Origin: Corynebacterium sp. p3-SID1241
GTDB taxonomy: Bacteria > Actinomycetota > Actinomycetes > Mycobacteriales > Mycobacteriaceae
Assembly: GCA_025144025.1 (NCBI GenBank)
Contig: JALXWS010000012.1
Span: forward strand, 1 to 64,000
Direction of reading: 5' to 3'
Length of the DNA: 64,000 nt
Shown: positions 26,959 through 37,626 of the stretch, piece after piece
Layout: each line of letters starts with the position of its first letter
How positions within the stretch are numbered: position 1 is the stretch's first letter
The notes under the pieces: generated by a model
Told to the model about the DNA's origin: nothing
The model's database searches: none
Seen by the model: the letters and a program-made list of their open reading frames with translations, nothing else
Position numbers and translations under genes: made by a program

Positions 26959-28815
26959 ATGACAAATTCGGAAAACATGGGCACGGGCGTGCCAGAAGAA
27001 GGAAAGGAACCGGTCGGTGCACAGGCACAGCCCGCTTCGGCTTCTTCGAGCGAGCAGCCTATTGAGAATTATCAGACTGTAGATGAACAGCTGGACGCAC
27101 AATCTGCTACCGGCCAGCTTCAGAATATGATTCACTCCGATGGTTTCCACCCGGAGCGCTACGACGATCCTGAGGTGGAAATCGCTGCCGATCGTGACAA
27201 TATGCCAATCGATTGGTCTATCGTCGGCATCGCCGGCGTGCTGATTGCCGCGATCGTCGTCTGGGGCTTGGCCGCCCCGGATAACTTTGCCAACTTCTCC
27301 TCTTCGGCTCTGACCTGGGTCGTAGACAACTTTGGTTGGGCCTATATTCTTTTCGGCACCGTCTTTGTGGTGTTCGTTGTCTTTATCGCTGCCTCTAAAT
27401 TCGGTTCCATCAAGCTGGGCCATATTAATGAAGAGCCGGAATTTTCCACGCCATCGTGGATTGCGATGATGTTCGCCGCAGGCATGGGCATTGGCCTGAT
27501 GTTCTACGGTGCCTCCGAGCCGCTTGCTAACTACCGCGACGGCACCCCCGGTGAGGGCACCGGCAACGTCGGCTCGTCCATGGCCTATGCCATGTTCCAC
27601 TGGACTTTGCACCCCTGGGCCGTTTACGCCATCGTCGGCCTAGCGATTGCTTACTCCACCTTCCGCATCGGCCGCAAGCAGCTGCTAAGCCAAGCTTTTG
27701 TGCCGCTTATCGGCGAGCGAAACGCCAACGGCGCGGTGGGCAAGTTCATCGACATCCTGTCTATTTTCGCTACCGTCTTCGGCACCGCCTGCTCTTTGGG
27801 CCTAGGCGCCCTGCAGATTCAGGCTGGCCTGAAGGCCTCCGGCATCATCGATAACCCGACGAACTCCGTTGTTATCGGTATCGTGTTGGTTCTGACCCTA
27901 GCATTCCTGCTGTCTGCGATGTCCGGTGTGGGCAAGGGCATTCAGTACATTTCCAATGCGAATATGGTTCTCGCCGCAGTGCTGGCCATCTTCGTGTTCA
28001 TCTTGGGCCCGACCGTGACCATCTTGAACCAGATTCCAGGTTCTATCGGTAACTACCTCAACTACTTCACCGAGATGATTGGCCGTACCGCCGAGTCCGA
28101 GAATGGTACTGCCGGTGAGTGGCTGTCTGGCTACACCATCTTCTACTGGGCATGGTGGGTTTCTTGGTCCCCATTCGTGGGCATGTTCTTGGCCCGCATT
28201 TCCCGTGGCCGTTCCGTTCGCGAGTTCTGCTTGGGTGTCCTCCTCATTCCGGCGGGTGTATCCACCCTCTGGTTCGCAATCTTCGGCGGCACCGCCATCC
28301 ACATGGAGCAAAACGGCGAATCCATTACCGGTGAGTCTGCTGAGGAAGAGCTGTTTAACCTCTTGCAGTCCATGCCTGGCGGCTTCATCGCTGGCATCGT
28401 TGCGGCAGTCCTGTTGGCTACCTTCTTCATCACCTCTGCGGACTCCGCTTCCACGGTGATGGGCTCGATGTCCCAGAATGGCGCTTCTACCGCTAAACCG
28501 TGGCTATCCGCCGCATGGGGTGCACTGACCGCCTTGGTAGGCCTGACCCTACTGCTGGCTAATGAAGACGCACTGTCCAACCTGCAGAACGTCACCATCG
28601 TTGCCGCACTGCCGTTCCTGTTCATTGTCATTGGCCTGATGTTCGCCATCTACAAGGCACTGAGCGAGGATGTCATCTACCTTGAATACCGCGAGGCACA
28701 GCAATTCCAGCGCAAGATGGCCCGCGAACGCCGTCTGCACCGTGAATATCAGCGCACTCAGGTTCTTAAGAAGCGCCGCAATGAGCGCCTGAAGAACCCG
28801 ATGAAGCGCAAATAG
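26959..28815 (+). CDS. betP: Glycine betaine transporter BetP (BCCT family)
   Basis: Na+-coupled uptake of the osmoprotectant glycine betaine. It has twelve transmembrane segments, the BCCT signature [20 protein letters not shown], and [22 protein letters not shown] with the substrate-site Trp cluster. The glutamate-rich N-terminal tail (about 70 residues) and basic C-terminal tail ([25 protein letters not shown]) match the osmosensing extensions of C. glutamicum BetP. The alignment with that protein is close along its entire length. Confidence 0.96.
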   Translation: MTNSENMGTGVPEEGKEPVGAQAQPASASSSEQPIENYQTVDEQLDAQSATGQLQNMIHSDGFHPERYDDPEVEIAADRDNMPIDWSIVGIAGVLIAAIVVWGLAAPDNFANFSSSALTWVVDNFGWAYILFGTVFVVFVVFIAASKFGSIKLGHINEEPEFSTPSWIAMMFAAGMGIGLMFYGASEPLANYRDGTPGEGTGNVGSSMAYAMFHWTLHPWAVYAIVGLAIAYSTFRIGRKQLLSQAFVPLIGERNANGAVGKFIDILSIFATVFGTACSLGLGALQIQAGLKASGIIDNPTNSVVIGIVLVLTLAFLLSAMSGVGKGIQYISNANMVLAAVLAIFVFILGPTVTILNQIPGSIGNYLNYFTEMIGRTAESENGTAGEWLSGYTIFYWAWWVSWSPFVGMFLARISRGRSVREFCLGVLLIPAGVSTLWFAIFGGTAIHMEQNGESITGESAEEELFNLLQSMPGGFIAGIVAAVLLATFFITSADSASTVMGSMSQNGASTAKPWLSAAWGALTALVGLTLLLANEDALSNLQNVTIVAALPFLFIVIGLMFAIYKALSEDVIYLEYREAQQFQRKMARERRLHREYQRTQVLKKRRNERLKNPMKRK

Positions 28816-28843
28816 TCTGCGCCCTTTAGGGCTGCCCATAGCC

Positions 28844-28888
28844 AGCGCCCATCGTTTCCTCTCCACTGGGGAAGCGGTGGGCGCTTTC
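28844..28888 (+). terminator. Terminator after betP
   Basis: An 11-pair stem, AGCGCCCATCG (28844-28854) with CGGTGGGCGCT (28875-28885), is followed by TTCTG. It lies 28 bases past the betP stop. Confidence 0.8.
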
Positions 28889-28969
28889 TGCTGAACATGC
28901 GGTTCACCAGCGAAGCCAATATCTGCCCTGATCGTGTAGGCAGGAGCTGGCTTCGATAAAGTAGGACCC

Positions 28970-30802
28970 ATGACTGAGTCTGTAGTAGTAAATGTTGCTT
29001 GGCCCTACGCCAACGGCCCGCGCCACATCGGCCACGTGGCCGGCTTTGGCGTTCCTTCTGATGTTTTTGCGCGTTTCCAGCGAATGCGTGGCCGCAACGT
29101 ACTCATGGTCTCCGGTACCGACGAACACGGCACTCCGTTGTTGGTACAAGCGGACAAGGAAGGCGTATCCGTACGCGAACTCGCAGACCGCTACAACCGC
29201 CAGATCGTTACTGACCTGGCCAACCTAGGCCTGTCCTACGATCTCTTTACCCGCACCACCACCCGCAACCACTACTCCGTGGTGCAGGAGCTATTCAAGG
29301 GCCTATATGCCAATGGATACATGCTTAAAGAGACCACCCAGGGCGCTATTTCGCCATCTACTGGACGCACCTTGCCGGATCGTTACATTGAGGGCACCTG
29401 CCCAATCTGCGGGGCGGATGGCGCCCGCGGCGACCAGTGCGATGAGTGCGGCAACCAGCTCGACCCAGTGGATCTGATCAATCCCGTATCTAAGATCAAC
29501 GGCGAGACCCCTAAGTTCATCGAAACCGAGCACTTCCTGCTGGATCTGCCATCCATCAAGGACGAGCTGCAGCGGTGGCTATCCACGCGCGAAGACTGGC
29601 GTCCGAACGTCTTGAAATTCTCCCTGAATCTGCTTGAGGATATGCGCCCGCGCACCATGACGCGTGACATCGACTGGGGCATTCCCATCCCGGTTGAGGG
29701 CTGGCAAGACAATAACGCCAAGAAGCTCTACGTGTGGTTCGACGCCGTCATTGGTTACCTGTCTTCTTCCATCGAATGGGCTTACCGCACGGGCCAGCCA
29801 GATGCTTGGAAGGACTTCTGGCAAACCCCAGAGGCCCACCACTATTACTTCCAAGGCAAAGATAATATCACTTTCCACTCCCAGATCTGGCCGGCCGAGC
29901 TTTTGGGCTATGCCGGCAAGGGCGCAAAAGGCGGCGAGCTGCACCAGTACGGTGAGCTGAACCTGCCTACGGAGATCGTCTCCTCCGAGTACTTGACCAT
30001 GTCTGGCTCCAAGTTCTCCTCCTCCAAAGGCGTTGTCATTTATGTCAAGGACTTCCTGGCTGAGTTTAGCCCAGATGCCCTGCGTTACTTCATCGCAGTG
30101 GCGGGACCGGAGAATAACGACACGGACTTCACTTGGGATGAATTCGTCCGCCGCATCAATAACGAGCTGGCCAATGGATGGGGCAACCTCGTTAACCGCA
30201 CCGTGTCGATGGCCTTCAAAAACTTCGGTGAGGTTCCAGCACCGGCAGCGCTAGAGGGTAAGGACAAGGAAATCCTGCAACTGGCGGAGGAGACTTTTGA
30301 TACAGCCGGTGCCTTGTTAGAGCAGTCCAAATTCAAGCAGGCGATTACCGCCATCATGCATGTGGTCGGCGAAGCGAATGCTTATATTGCGGATCAAGAG
30401 CCGTGGAAATTGGCCAAGAACGAATCCCAGCGCGAGCGCTTAGCCACCGTGCTGTGGACTGCGCTGCAGGCGGTCTCTGATTGCAATGTGATGCTCACGC
30501 CGTACCTCCCGTTTACCGCGCAAAAGGTCCATGAGACCTTGGGCCGCAGCGGCGTCTGGGCTGCACAGCCAGAAGTGCACGAGGTTAAGGACGATATTCC
30601 GGTTGAGCTCGTGGGTGCCGGTTTGCCGCCAGAAGGCCATGATTATCCGGTCATCATGGGTGACTACACCCACCAGCTGGCAAAGTGGGAGCGCATTCAG
30701 GTTGAGCCAGGCACTGCCCTGTCTAAGCCCAAACCGCTGATCTCCAAACTGGATCCAGAACTAGGCGAGACCGGCCCAGAGTGGGCGCCTGTTACTAAGT
30801 AA
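28970..30802 (+). CDS. metG: Methionyl-tRNA synthetase
   Basis: Class I synthetase charging tRNA-Met. The HIGH motif occurs in [11 protein letters not shown], a four-Cys zinc knuckle in [18 protein letters not shown], and the KMSKS-equivalent loop reads [10 protein letters not shown]. The anticodon-binding domain follows ([12 protein letters not shown]). At 610 residues it lacks the C-terminal tRNA-binding extension. It corresponds to Rv1007c in the conserved metS-tatD-rpfB-ksgA-ispE region. Confidence 0.97.
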   Translation: MTESVVVNVAWPYANGPRHIGHVAGFGVPSDVFARFQRMRGRNVLMVSGTDEHGTPLLVQADKEGVSVRELADRYNRQIVTDLANLGLSYDLFTRTTTRNHYSVVQELFKGLYANGYMLKETTQGAISPSTGRTLPDRYIEGTCPICGADGARGDQCDECGNQLDPVDLINPVSKINGETPKFIETEHFLLDLPSIKDELQRWLSTREDWRPNVLKFSLNLLEDMRPRTMTRDIDWGIPIPVEGWQDNNAKKLYVWFDAVIGYLSSSIEWAYRTGQPDAWKDFWQTPEAHHYYFQGKDNITFHSQIWPAELLGYAGKGAKGGELHQYGELNLPTEIVSSEYLTMSGSKFSSSKGVVIYVKDFLAEFSPDALRYFIAVAGPENNDTDFTWDEFVRRINNELANGWGNLVNRTVSMAFKNFGEVPAPAALEGKDKEILQLAEETFDTAGALLEQSKFKQAITAIMHVVGEANAYIADQEPWKLAKNESQRERLATVLWTALQAVSDCNVMLTPYLPFTAQKVHETLGRSGVWAAQPEVHEVKDDIPVELVGAGLPPEGHDYPVIMGDYTHQLAKWERIQVEPGTALSKPKPLISKLDPELGETGPEWAPVTK

Positions 30803-30814
30803 CAGCGCACAAAC

Positions 30815-30862
30815 GGCCGCGTTATTGCCCTTATCCCGCAAAGTTAAGGGCATAACGCGGCC
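30815..30862 (+). terminator. Strong 18-pair hairpin after metG
   Basis: GGCCGCGTTATTGCCCTTA (30815-30833) pairs with the sequence at 30845-30862 with one bulged A, leaving an 11-base loop. No T run follows, so it may terminate with help, or block ribosomes or exonucleases. It is 13 bases from the metG stop. Confidence 0.65.
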
Positions 30863-30872
30863 ATTAGTGTAT

Positions 30873-30940
30873 CCGGCGTAGACAAAACAAGCACGAACCT
30901 CCTTATCTACGCCGGGAGAGGGAATTTCGTGCTTGTTTTG
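30873..30940. repeat. Interleaved inverted repeats (A-B-A'-B')
   Basis: Arm A (CCGGCGTAGA, 30873-30882) pairs perfectly with A' (30906-30915). Arm B (CAAAACAAGCACGAA, 30883-30897) pairs perfectly with B' (30926-30940). The arms alternate, so the two hairpins cannot form fully at once; with no spacer between A and B a complete pseudoknot is also sterically difficult. It lies between the convergent metG and GNAT genes; the B/B' hairpin could serve as the GNAT terminator. Confidence 0.7.
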
Positions 30941-30964
30941 GACGCCTAGCAGAAATTGCAGCGA

Positions 30965-31465
30965 TTAGCGCTCGAAGTCGAGCTGGAGGTGCACCAAGCC
31001 GAGACGTACTCCATCCTTGGTGTGAATATTTGGCATCCGTCCGGTCTCGGTGAAACCGAATTTTTTATGCAGGGCGATTGAGCCTTCATTGGTGTCGACG
31101 ATATAGGTGATCATTGTCTGGACGTAGTCATCGTCTGCGGCATAGTCCATCAGGGCGTCGAGAAGCTCGGAGCCTACGCCCTTGCCTCGGGCGGACGGGG
31201 CGATGTAGACGGAATCTTCTACGGTGCCGTAGTAGATGGCTGGGGTCACAAATTGGAAGTAGGCCGCCCAACCGATGATTTCATCATCGTGCACGGCAAC
31301 GAAGACTGGGGAGCCGGCCTTAAACATGTCTTTGAGCCACTCTTCGCGCTCGGCCACATCTTCTTGCCATGTGACCAGATTAGCGGCGGGTTTCGCTGCG
31401 GAGCCGGCGTTGTAGATGGCGGTGAGCGCGGGGGCGTCGGCAAGCTCGGCAGGGCGGATATGCAT
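30965..31465 (-). CDS. GNAT acetyltransferase (phosphinothricin acetyltransferase-like)
   Basis: A 166-residue GNAT protein beginning MHIRPAELADAPALTAIYNAG. The acetyl-CoA loop is SVYIAPSARGKGVGSELLDALM, and the C-terminal part has NEGSIALHKKFGFTETGRM. The architecture resembles PAT/Bar-type enzymes, but the substrate cannot be told. The start at 31465 has AAAGGAATT upstream; the open frame extends further but through the upstream gene. It is 10 bases downstream of a second, similar GNAT gene. Confidence 0.88.
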   Translation of the reverse strand: MHIRPAELADAPALTAIYNAGSAAKPAANLVTWQEDVAEREEWLKDMFKAGSPVFVAVHDDEIIGWAAYFQFVTPAIYYGTVEDSVYIAPSARGKGVGSELLDALMDYAADDDYVQTMITYIVDTNEGSIALHKKFGFTETGRMPNIHTKDGVRLGLVHLQLDFER

Positions 31466-31475
31466 AGAAATTCCT

Positions 31476-31970
31476 TTACACCAGAAGTTGTAGGTGGGCG
31501 AGGCTAAGCCAGTGATCGAACTTGTAGCAAACCTCTTTAAGAGTACCCACGTTTTCAAACCCGAACTTTTCATGCAACTTTACTGATGCCGCATTGGTCG
31601 GGACCACCAGCGCGAGCAATGAATGCACTTTCTTATCGGCGCGGGCTGCCTCAACGAGGGCGCCGAGGAGCGCGGTGCCCACGCCTTGTCCCTGCGCGGT
31701 AGGGGAGAGATAGATGGTGGTCTCATAGCAGCCGGTCCACACCCGCGGATCGCGGTAAGGGTCATAGAGCGCCCAGCCCAAGTGATCACCGGAATCAGAC
31801 TCGGCAATAAGGCAAGGGCAGTCCTCCTTCCAGATGTGGCGCAGGTAGTCTTCGCGCTCTGCAATGCTGGCGGGGCTCGCGCGGAAAATGACGTCTGTGT
31901 GCTCGATAGCCCAGTTGAGGGTATCCGTCATGGCGGGCACATCCGCAAGGACAGCGGGTCTGATCAACAT
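31476..31970 (-). CDS. GNAT acetyltransferase, tandem relative of the downstream gene
   Basis: A 164-residue GNAT protein beginning MLIRPAVLADVPAMTDTLNWA, with TIYLSPTAQGQGVGTALLGALV and NAASVKLHEKFGFENVG. It shares the same order of motifs with the following GNAT gene, so the pair probably arose by duplication. I start it at 31970, 25 bases from the divergent tatD start; the frame stays open upstream but runs into tatD. The substrate is unknown. Confidence 0.86.
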   Translation of the reverse strand: MLIRPAVLADVPAMTDTLNWAIEHTDVIFRASPASIAEREDYLRHIWKEDCPCLIAESDSGDHLGWALYDPYRDPRVWTGCYETTIYLSPTAQGQGVGTALLGALVEAARADKKVHSLLALVVPTNAASVKLHEKFGFENVGTLKEVCYKFDHWLSLAHLQLLV

Positions 31971-31995
31971 GGCAGCCAATATTACAATTGTGGGC

Positions 31996-32823
31996 ATGGC
32001 TAAAAAGAAGCGACGTCCTACTCCCGTTCCAGCGCCGGGCTTAAATGGCTTGGTTGATGCGCACACGCACCTGTTTTCTCATAAGGACACCGATGAGGTC
32101 TTGGTGAATCGCGCGCGCACGGCTGGTATCGGCCGCATGGTGACAGTTGGTGATGATCGCCGCGAGTCGGCCGCTGCGTTGGCCACCGCGCATGCCTTCC
32201 CAGATGTTTATGCTGCCTGCGCTATCCATCCGGTACGCGCCAATGAGTTGGATGCGCCGACCAAGGTGGCGCTGGAGGAGATGGTGGCGGACCCGCGCTG
32301 CGTCGCAGTGGGAGAAACCGGGCTCGATGCCTATTGGGTTCAGCACGAGCCGGAGACTACTGCGACCATGGCCCAGCAGGAGGAATCCCTGCGCTGGCAT
32401 ATTGATCTTGCCGTGCGATACGGCAAGGCGCTAATGATCCACAACCGAGAGGCCGATGCGGACTTGCTGCGCATCCTTGCTGACGCCCCCGCTCCCGACA
32501 CCGTCATGCTGCACTGCTTCTCTTCGCCGCTGAAGGTGGCCGAGGAAGCCCTAGAGCGCGGCTACGTATTGTCCTTTGCAGGAAACGTGACCTTTAAGCG
32601 CAATGCAGAGCTGCGGCAGGCGGCAGCCAAGGCACCGGCTGGCCAACTTCTGGTGGAAACCGATGCGCCGTATATGACCCCAGAGCCTTACCGCGGCCAG
32701 CGCAATGAACCGGCTCTTATCGGACACACATATGAGTGCATCGCACGCGCCCGCCACCAAACGGTTCAGGCGCTCGTAGCGGAGGTAAATGAAACCTTCG
32801 ACCGCGTCTACGGTCTGCGTTAA
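31996..32823 (+). CDS. tatD: TatD family metal-dependent hydrolase (DNase)
   Basis: TIM-barrel amidohydrolase-type nuclease. Metal ligands are visible in order: DAHTHL (HxH), GETGLDAYW (Glu), IHNREAD (His), LHCFSS (His) and VETDAPYMTP (Asp). I start at MAKKKRRP (ATG 31996), giving 275 residues; the longer frame to 31864 overlaps the divergent GNAT gene. It is upstream of rpfB-rsmA-ispE, as in M. tuberculosis (Rv1008). Confidence 0.94.
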   Translation: MAKKKRRPTPVPAPGLNGLVDAHTHLFSHKDTDEVLVNRARTAGIGRMVTVGDDRRESAAALATAHAFPDVYAACAIHPVRANELDAPTKVALEEMVADPRCVAVGETGLDAYWVQHEPETTATMAQQEESLRWHIDLAVRYGKALMIHNREADADLLRILADAPAPDTVMLHCFSSPLKVAEEALERGYVLSFAGNVTFKRNAELRQAAAKAPAGQLLVETDAPYMTPEPYRGQRNEPALIGHTYECIARARHQTVQALVAEVNETFDRVYGLR

Positions 32824-32829
32824 CGCCCA

Positions 32830-32845
32830 GGTGACGATCTTCACA
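32830..32845 (+). promoter_or_regulatory. GlxR-type site upstream of rpfB
   Basis: GGTGA-N6-TCACA matches the GlxR (CRP-like) consensus TGTGA-N6-TCACA at nine of ten positions. It lies 264 bases before the rpfB start. The C. glutamicum orthologue rpf2 is a reported GlxR target, which raises the likelihood. Confidence 0.5.
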
Positions 32846-32944
32846 AAACTAAATTTCGCTGGTCAGAGGTGGCCTGGGTGTTTGGTGTGGCAGCTGTGTG
32901 TCTAGTGAGGCGTGTGGTGAATTGGTTTTCGACTTTATCTTGCT

Positions 32945-32960
32945 GTTATCGTATCGTTAT
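32945..32960 (+). promoter_or_regulatory. MtrA-like direct repeat upstream of rpfB
   Basis: GTTAT-N6-GTTAT has the 11-base period of MtrA sites, with T in place of the final C in each copy. C. glutamicum rpf2 belongs to the MtrA regulon. The match is degenerate. Confidence 0.4.
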
Positions 32961-32974
32961 TAATCGTTCGTTTA

Positions 32975-34290
<1,316 letters not shown>

Positions 34291-34305
34291 GCCGAAGGAC
34301 TTACT

Positions 34306-34338
34306 GACCGCACACCTAGTGTAGTGTGCGGTCTTTTT
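34306..34338 (+). terminator. Rho-independent terminator between rpfB and rsmA
   Basis: A perfect 10-pair stem, GACCGCACAC / GTGTGCGGTC, with an 8-base loop, is followed by TTTTT. It ends 24 bases before the rsmA ATG, so rsmA-ispE depends on read-through or its own promoter. Confidence 0.9.
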
Positions 34339-34361
34339 ATCTCTTCTACTAAATTAGAAGC

Positions 34362-35222
34362 ATGACTGATTCCACCGGTGCCGCGCTTTTGGGTCCTGTA
34401 GAGATCCGCGCCCTCGCGGAGAAGCTCGACATTGTTCCCACCAAGAAGCTGGGGCAGAACTTCCTGCACGATCCGAATACCATTCGGCGCATCGTCGCCG
34501 CGGCCGAGCTGGATTCTACAGACCGCGTCCTTGAGGTGGGCCCTGGCCTTGGATCTCTGACTTTGGGCTTGGTCGAAGCCGTAGATGAGGTTACCGCGGT
34601 AGAAATTGATTCCCGCTTGGCTGCGCAGTTGCCAGATACTGTGGTCGAGCGGGCACCTGAGTTTGCGGAGCGGCTTCGCGTGGTGGAAAAGGATGCGTTG
34701 CGCGTAACGGCTGCCGATGTTGAAGCGCCGACTGCCCTCGTGGCTAATTTGCCTTATAACGTTGCCGTCCCAGTGCTGCTGCACCTGCTGGAGACATTCC
34801 CCTCCATTCGCCGCGTGCTGGTGATGGTCCAGCTGGAAGTGGCCGATCGCTTGGCTGCGCAGCCAGGAAGCAAGGTTTATGGTGTGCCCTCCGTCAAGGC
34901 GAGCTTTTACGGCAAGGTCTCCAAAGCCGGCACCATTGGCAAGAATGTCTTTTGGCCGGCGCCCAATATCGAGTCTGGGCTAGTGCGCATAGACGTCTTC
35001 GACACAACCCCCTGGCCTGTCACCGATGAATCTCGGGCTAAGGTGTGGCCGGTTATCGACGCCGCCTTTGCCCAACGCCGCAAGACCCTGCGGGCGGCAT
35101 TGTCTGGCCACTTTGGTTCAGGAGCCGCCGCCGAGGAAGCGCTGCGAGCAGCGAACATCGATCCCAAGCAGCGCGGTGAAAAGCTTGCCGTGGAGGACTT
35201 CGTACGATTGGCAGGAATCTAA
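34362..35222 (+). CDS. rsmA: 16S rRNA dimethyladenosine transferase (KsgA)
   Basis: Dimethylates A1518 and A1519 of 16S rRNA. Motifs include [10 protein letters not shown], the SAM loop [20 protein letters not shown], and the catalytic [12 protein letters not shown] (NLPY). The 286 residues are normal. It ends where ispE begins, with the stop codon directly abutting the ispE ATG. Confidence 0.97.
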   Translation: MTDSTGAALLGPVEIRALAEKLDIVPTKKLGQNFLHDPNTIRRIVAAAELDSTDRVLEVGPGLGSLTLGLVEAVDEVTAVEIDSRLAAQLPDTVVERAPEFAERLRVVEKDALRVTAADVEAPTALVANLPYNVAVPVLLHLLETFPSIRRVLVMVQLEVADRLAAQPGSKVYGVPSVKASFYGKVSKAGTIGKNVFWPAPNIESGLVRIDVFDTTPWPVTDESRAKVWPVIDAAFAQRRKTLRAALSGHFGSGAAAEEALRAANIDPKQRGEKLAVEDFVRLAGI

Positions 35223-36203
35223 ATGTCCGCACCGCTAGATAAAGAACCATTCGTCTATACCGCGCGCGCTCACTCCAAGGTCAATATCCACCTCGGTGTG
35301 GACGAGCCGCGCGAGGATGGATTCCACGAGCTTGCGAGTGTCTTTCAGTCTCTGAAGCTGCATGACACGGTGACGTTGACGGACCTAGGTAGTCCTGAGG
35401 TGGATAAGCCGCGCATCCAAGGACTCACAGTCACAGGGCCCCATGCCAATGGCGTTCCAGAGGATTATACGAATTTAGCGTGGACTGCGGTCAACCGCAT
35501 TATGCAGTACCTGTACACCACCCACGGGCCGAAGGCGCTGCCGAAGGTAGCGCTGGAAATCCATAAAGCCATCCCCACCGCCGGAGGCATGGCGGGTGGC
35601 TCGGCGGATGCGGCAGCCGCGCTGCGTTTAGCCGAGCGCTGCTATGGTGGCTACTACGGCATCGACTCGGTAGGCGAGCCGATCTTGGAGGCGCTCGGTG
35701 CGGCGCTGGGCTCTGATGTCCCCTTTACCCTGCTTGGAGGCACCGCACTAGGCACGGGGCGTGGCGAACAACTTACCCCGATGATGGCGCGCGGGACTTA
35801 CCATTGGGCGCTTATCGCCTCGCATCGTGGACTTTCTACCCCGCAAGTGTTCCAAAAATTGGATGAGATGCGCGAGAAGGGGCGCGGCGGCGAGCCGCAT
35901 ATGGACACCGCAGCGGTTTCGCAGGCGCTCATATCCGGTGACCCAGAGCGTGTGGCGCAGCACCTGCACAATGACCTGCAACCGGCTGCCCTCTCACTGC
36001 GCCCAGACCTGCGCAAGACCTTGGAAGCGGGGATGGCTGTCGGCGCGTTGCAGGGAATAGTCTCCGGTAGTGGGCCCACCTGCGCCTTCCTCTGTGCTGG
36101 GGCAGAGGAGGCTAGGGAGGTGGTTTCCCAGGTGACGGTAGAGATTCCTGGAACCAAGGGCGTGGCTACCCAAGGTCCAGCCAGCGGCGCCGTGGTGCTG
36201 TAA
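35223..36203 (+). CDS. ispE: 4-diphosphocytidyl-2-C-methyl-D-erythritol kinase
   Basis: GHMP kinase of the MEP isoprenoid pathway. The substrate-binding start ARAHSKVNIHLGVDEPREDGFHEL, the ATP loop IPTAGGMAGGSADAAAAL and the C-terminal GIVSGSGPTCAFL are all clear. It directly follows rsmA. The final codon abuts the end of the convergent lipoprotein gene with no intergenic base. Confidence 0.97.
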   Translation: MSAPLDKEPFVYTARAHSKVNIHLGVDEPREDGFHELASVFQSLKLHDTVTLTDLGSPEVDKPRIQGLTVTGPHANGVPEDYTNLAWTAVNRIMQYLYTTHGPKALPKVALEIHKAIPTAGGMAGGSADAAAALRLAERCYGGYYGIDSVGEPILEALGAALGSDVPFTLLGGTALGTGRGEQLTPMMARGTYHWALIASHRGLSTPQVFQKLDEMREKGRGGEPHMDTAAVSQALISGDPERVAQHLHNDLQPAALSLRPDLRKTLEAGMAVGALQGIVSGSGPTCAFLCAGAEEAREVVSQVTVEIPGTKGVATQGPASGAVVL

Positions 36204-37517
36204 TTAGAGCACTGTCATCTCAGTGGGCTCGAGGCCGAGGTCGAAGCGGTTGACCTCCTTTCCTTGAAGGAGGTCGATGACTACGAGCTGCTTTTTCTGG
36301 GCGTTGGTAATGAAGGCATAGCCATCGGCAGCCTGCAGAATCGGGCCGGGCTGTTGCCACTCTTTATTTTCTTTCCACGGGGAGATGGCATCGATCTGCT
36401 TGGTGATTTCACCGGAAGCTGGGTCGATGATGTTGAGCTTGCCGTCGGTGGTAAGTACTAGCGCTTCGCCTAGGGGGCCGCGGGCTAGGGAACGGAACCA
36501 ATAGGAGGCATCGAGATCTACCTTCTTCGCTGAAAAGTCTTTGGTATCGACCAAGGTTACGGAGGTGGGGCGTTCGACCTCGGCGTCCTTTTCGGTCTTA
36601 TTATCAGCCAGGATGACATCGGACTCTTCGGATCCGGCAGCATTACCGGAACGCTGGTAGCCACCTGCGCCAGCATAAGCGGAAGCGTCAACCTTGTGGA
36701 ACTTCTTGCCGTCGAAGACCATGGGGCCGTCCTCGCAGCCAAAAAAGATATTGCCGTTTCCGGCGGCAGCCTCTCCGTGTACGCCAGGGCATTCTGTGGT
36801 CTCGGTGAGTACCTTGCCGTTCTTATCTATGTGCTGGATGGTGTGGCGCTCGTCCTCGGTGCCCTTAGTGATGAGCACCGAGCCATCCTTGAGTGGTACG
36901 GCCACTCCGTGATGTGCCGCTGCAGTCTCTACGGTATTGACCGGCTTGGCGTCGTCTTTGCCTATGTCCTCGGTCTTGTAAATCTTGGCTACGCCGTCGC
37001 CATCGGAAAACAGTGCGGTAAAGCCGTCGTGGTGCACTACATGGCCGGCGTGCGGTGCGTTTATAGGGGCGTCGCCAAGCGAGGGTTTCGCGGTGTAGTA
37101 GTGGTTGTGATCCCCGTGGGCCTTGGTGATGCGTCCGGTGTCGAAGGTAAGGAAGCTATCCCCCTTGGTGACCATGACGTGGCGGCTATCACCGGCATCA
37201 TTCAAGCGAAGGAAGGCATTCATCTTCTCCTCGCTGAGGGTCTTTCCGGTCTTGGCATCATAAGACGTTAGACCCTCAGCATGGGAGATAACGATGCGTG
37301 TAGGCAGCTGGGCTACTTCGGTCTCGCCTTCTTTGGCCTCGAGGCCTTCGTGTGAGTGGCCAGCGTGGTCGTGCTCATGGGCGGTGTCTTCCTCGCTGTG
37401 CGAGTGGCCGTGGGGCTGGAGGGAATCCTTTTCTTCTTCGGTGGGGGCAGAGCAGGAAACGATGGTCATTGTCGCTGCGGAGAGGACTGCGCAGAGGCTA
37501 AGTGTGTAGTTCTTCAT
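36204..37517 (-). CDS. aztD: AztD-like zinc-binding lipoprotein
   Basis: It has a lipobox signal peptide (TIVSCS, Cys at about 22), then a His-rich segment (HGHSHSEEDTAHEHDHAGHSH-type, residues about 37-57) typical of zinc capture. The rest reads as repeated beta-strand blades (SYDAKTGKTL, FDTGRITKAHGDHNHYY, HAGHVVHHDGF, HHGVAVPLKDGS, LNIIDPASGEI), consistent with the beta-propeller of periplasmic zinc chaperone AztD. The partner zinc ABC transporter is not in this window. A Zur-like box lies 16 bases upstream of the start. Confidence 0.8.
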   Translation of the reverse strand: MKNYTLSLCAVLSAATMTIVSCSAPTEEEKDSLQPHGHSHSEEDTAHEHDHAGHSHEGLEAKEGETEVAQLPTRIVISHAEGLTSYDAKTGKTLSEEKMNAFLRLNDAGDSRHVMVTKGDSFLTFDTGRITKAHGDHNHYYTAKPSLGDAPINAPHAGHVVHHDGFTALFSDGDGVAKIYKTEDIGKDDAKPVNTVETAAAHHGVAVPLKDGSVLITKGTEDERHTIQHIDKNGKVLTETTECPGVHGEAAAGNGNIFFGCEDGPMVFDGKKFHKVDASAYAGAGGYQRSGNAAGSEESDVILADNKTEKDAEVERPTSVTLVDTKDFSAKKVDLDASYWFRSLARGPLGEALVLTTDGKLNIIDPASGEITKQIDAISPWKENKEWQQPGPILQAADGYAFITNAQKKQLVVIDLLQGKEVNRFDLGLEPTEMTVL

Positions 37518-37532
37518 ACATAGGAAAAATAA

Positions 37533-37547
37533 TGAAACTGAATTCCA
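37533..37547. promoter_or_regulatory. Zur-like operator upstream of aztD
   Basis: TGAAACTGAATTCCA matches the Fur-family Zur pattern TGAAAATGATTTTCA at 12 of 15 positions and is an imperfect palindrome. It lies between the divergent aztD and ABC-F genes, where it would overlap the aztD promoter. Confidence 0.5.
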
Positions 37548-37596
37548 ATAGCAATAGTTAGAGGGGATGCGGGGGTACCCGCAGGGAGGTATTAAG

Positions 37597-37626
37597 ATGG
37601 AGCCTCGTTATGGCAAACCTGATTAA
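37597..37626 (+). CDS. Nine-codon upstream ORF overlapping the ABC-F start
   Basis: ATG at 37597 opens the frame MEPRYGKPD and stops at 37624-37626, 12 bases inside the ABC-F gene in another frame. The only good ribosome site (AGGGAGG, 37583-37589) is 7 bases from this ATG but 20 from the ABC-F ATG. A GCGGG/CCCGC hairpin (37569-37582) sits just before it. Translation is inferred. Confidence 0.4.
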   Translation: MEPRYGKPD

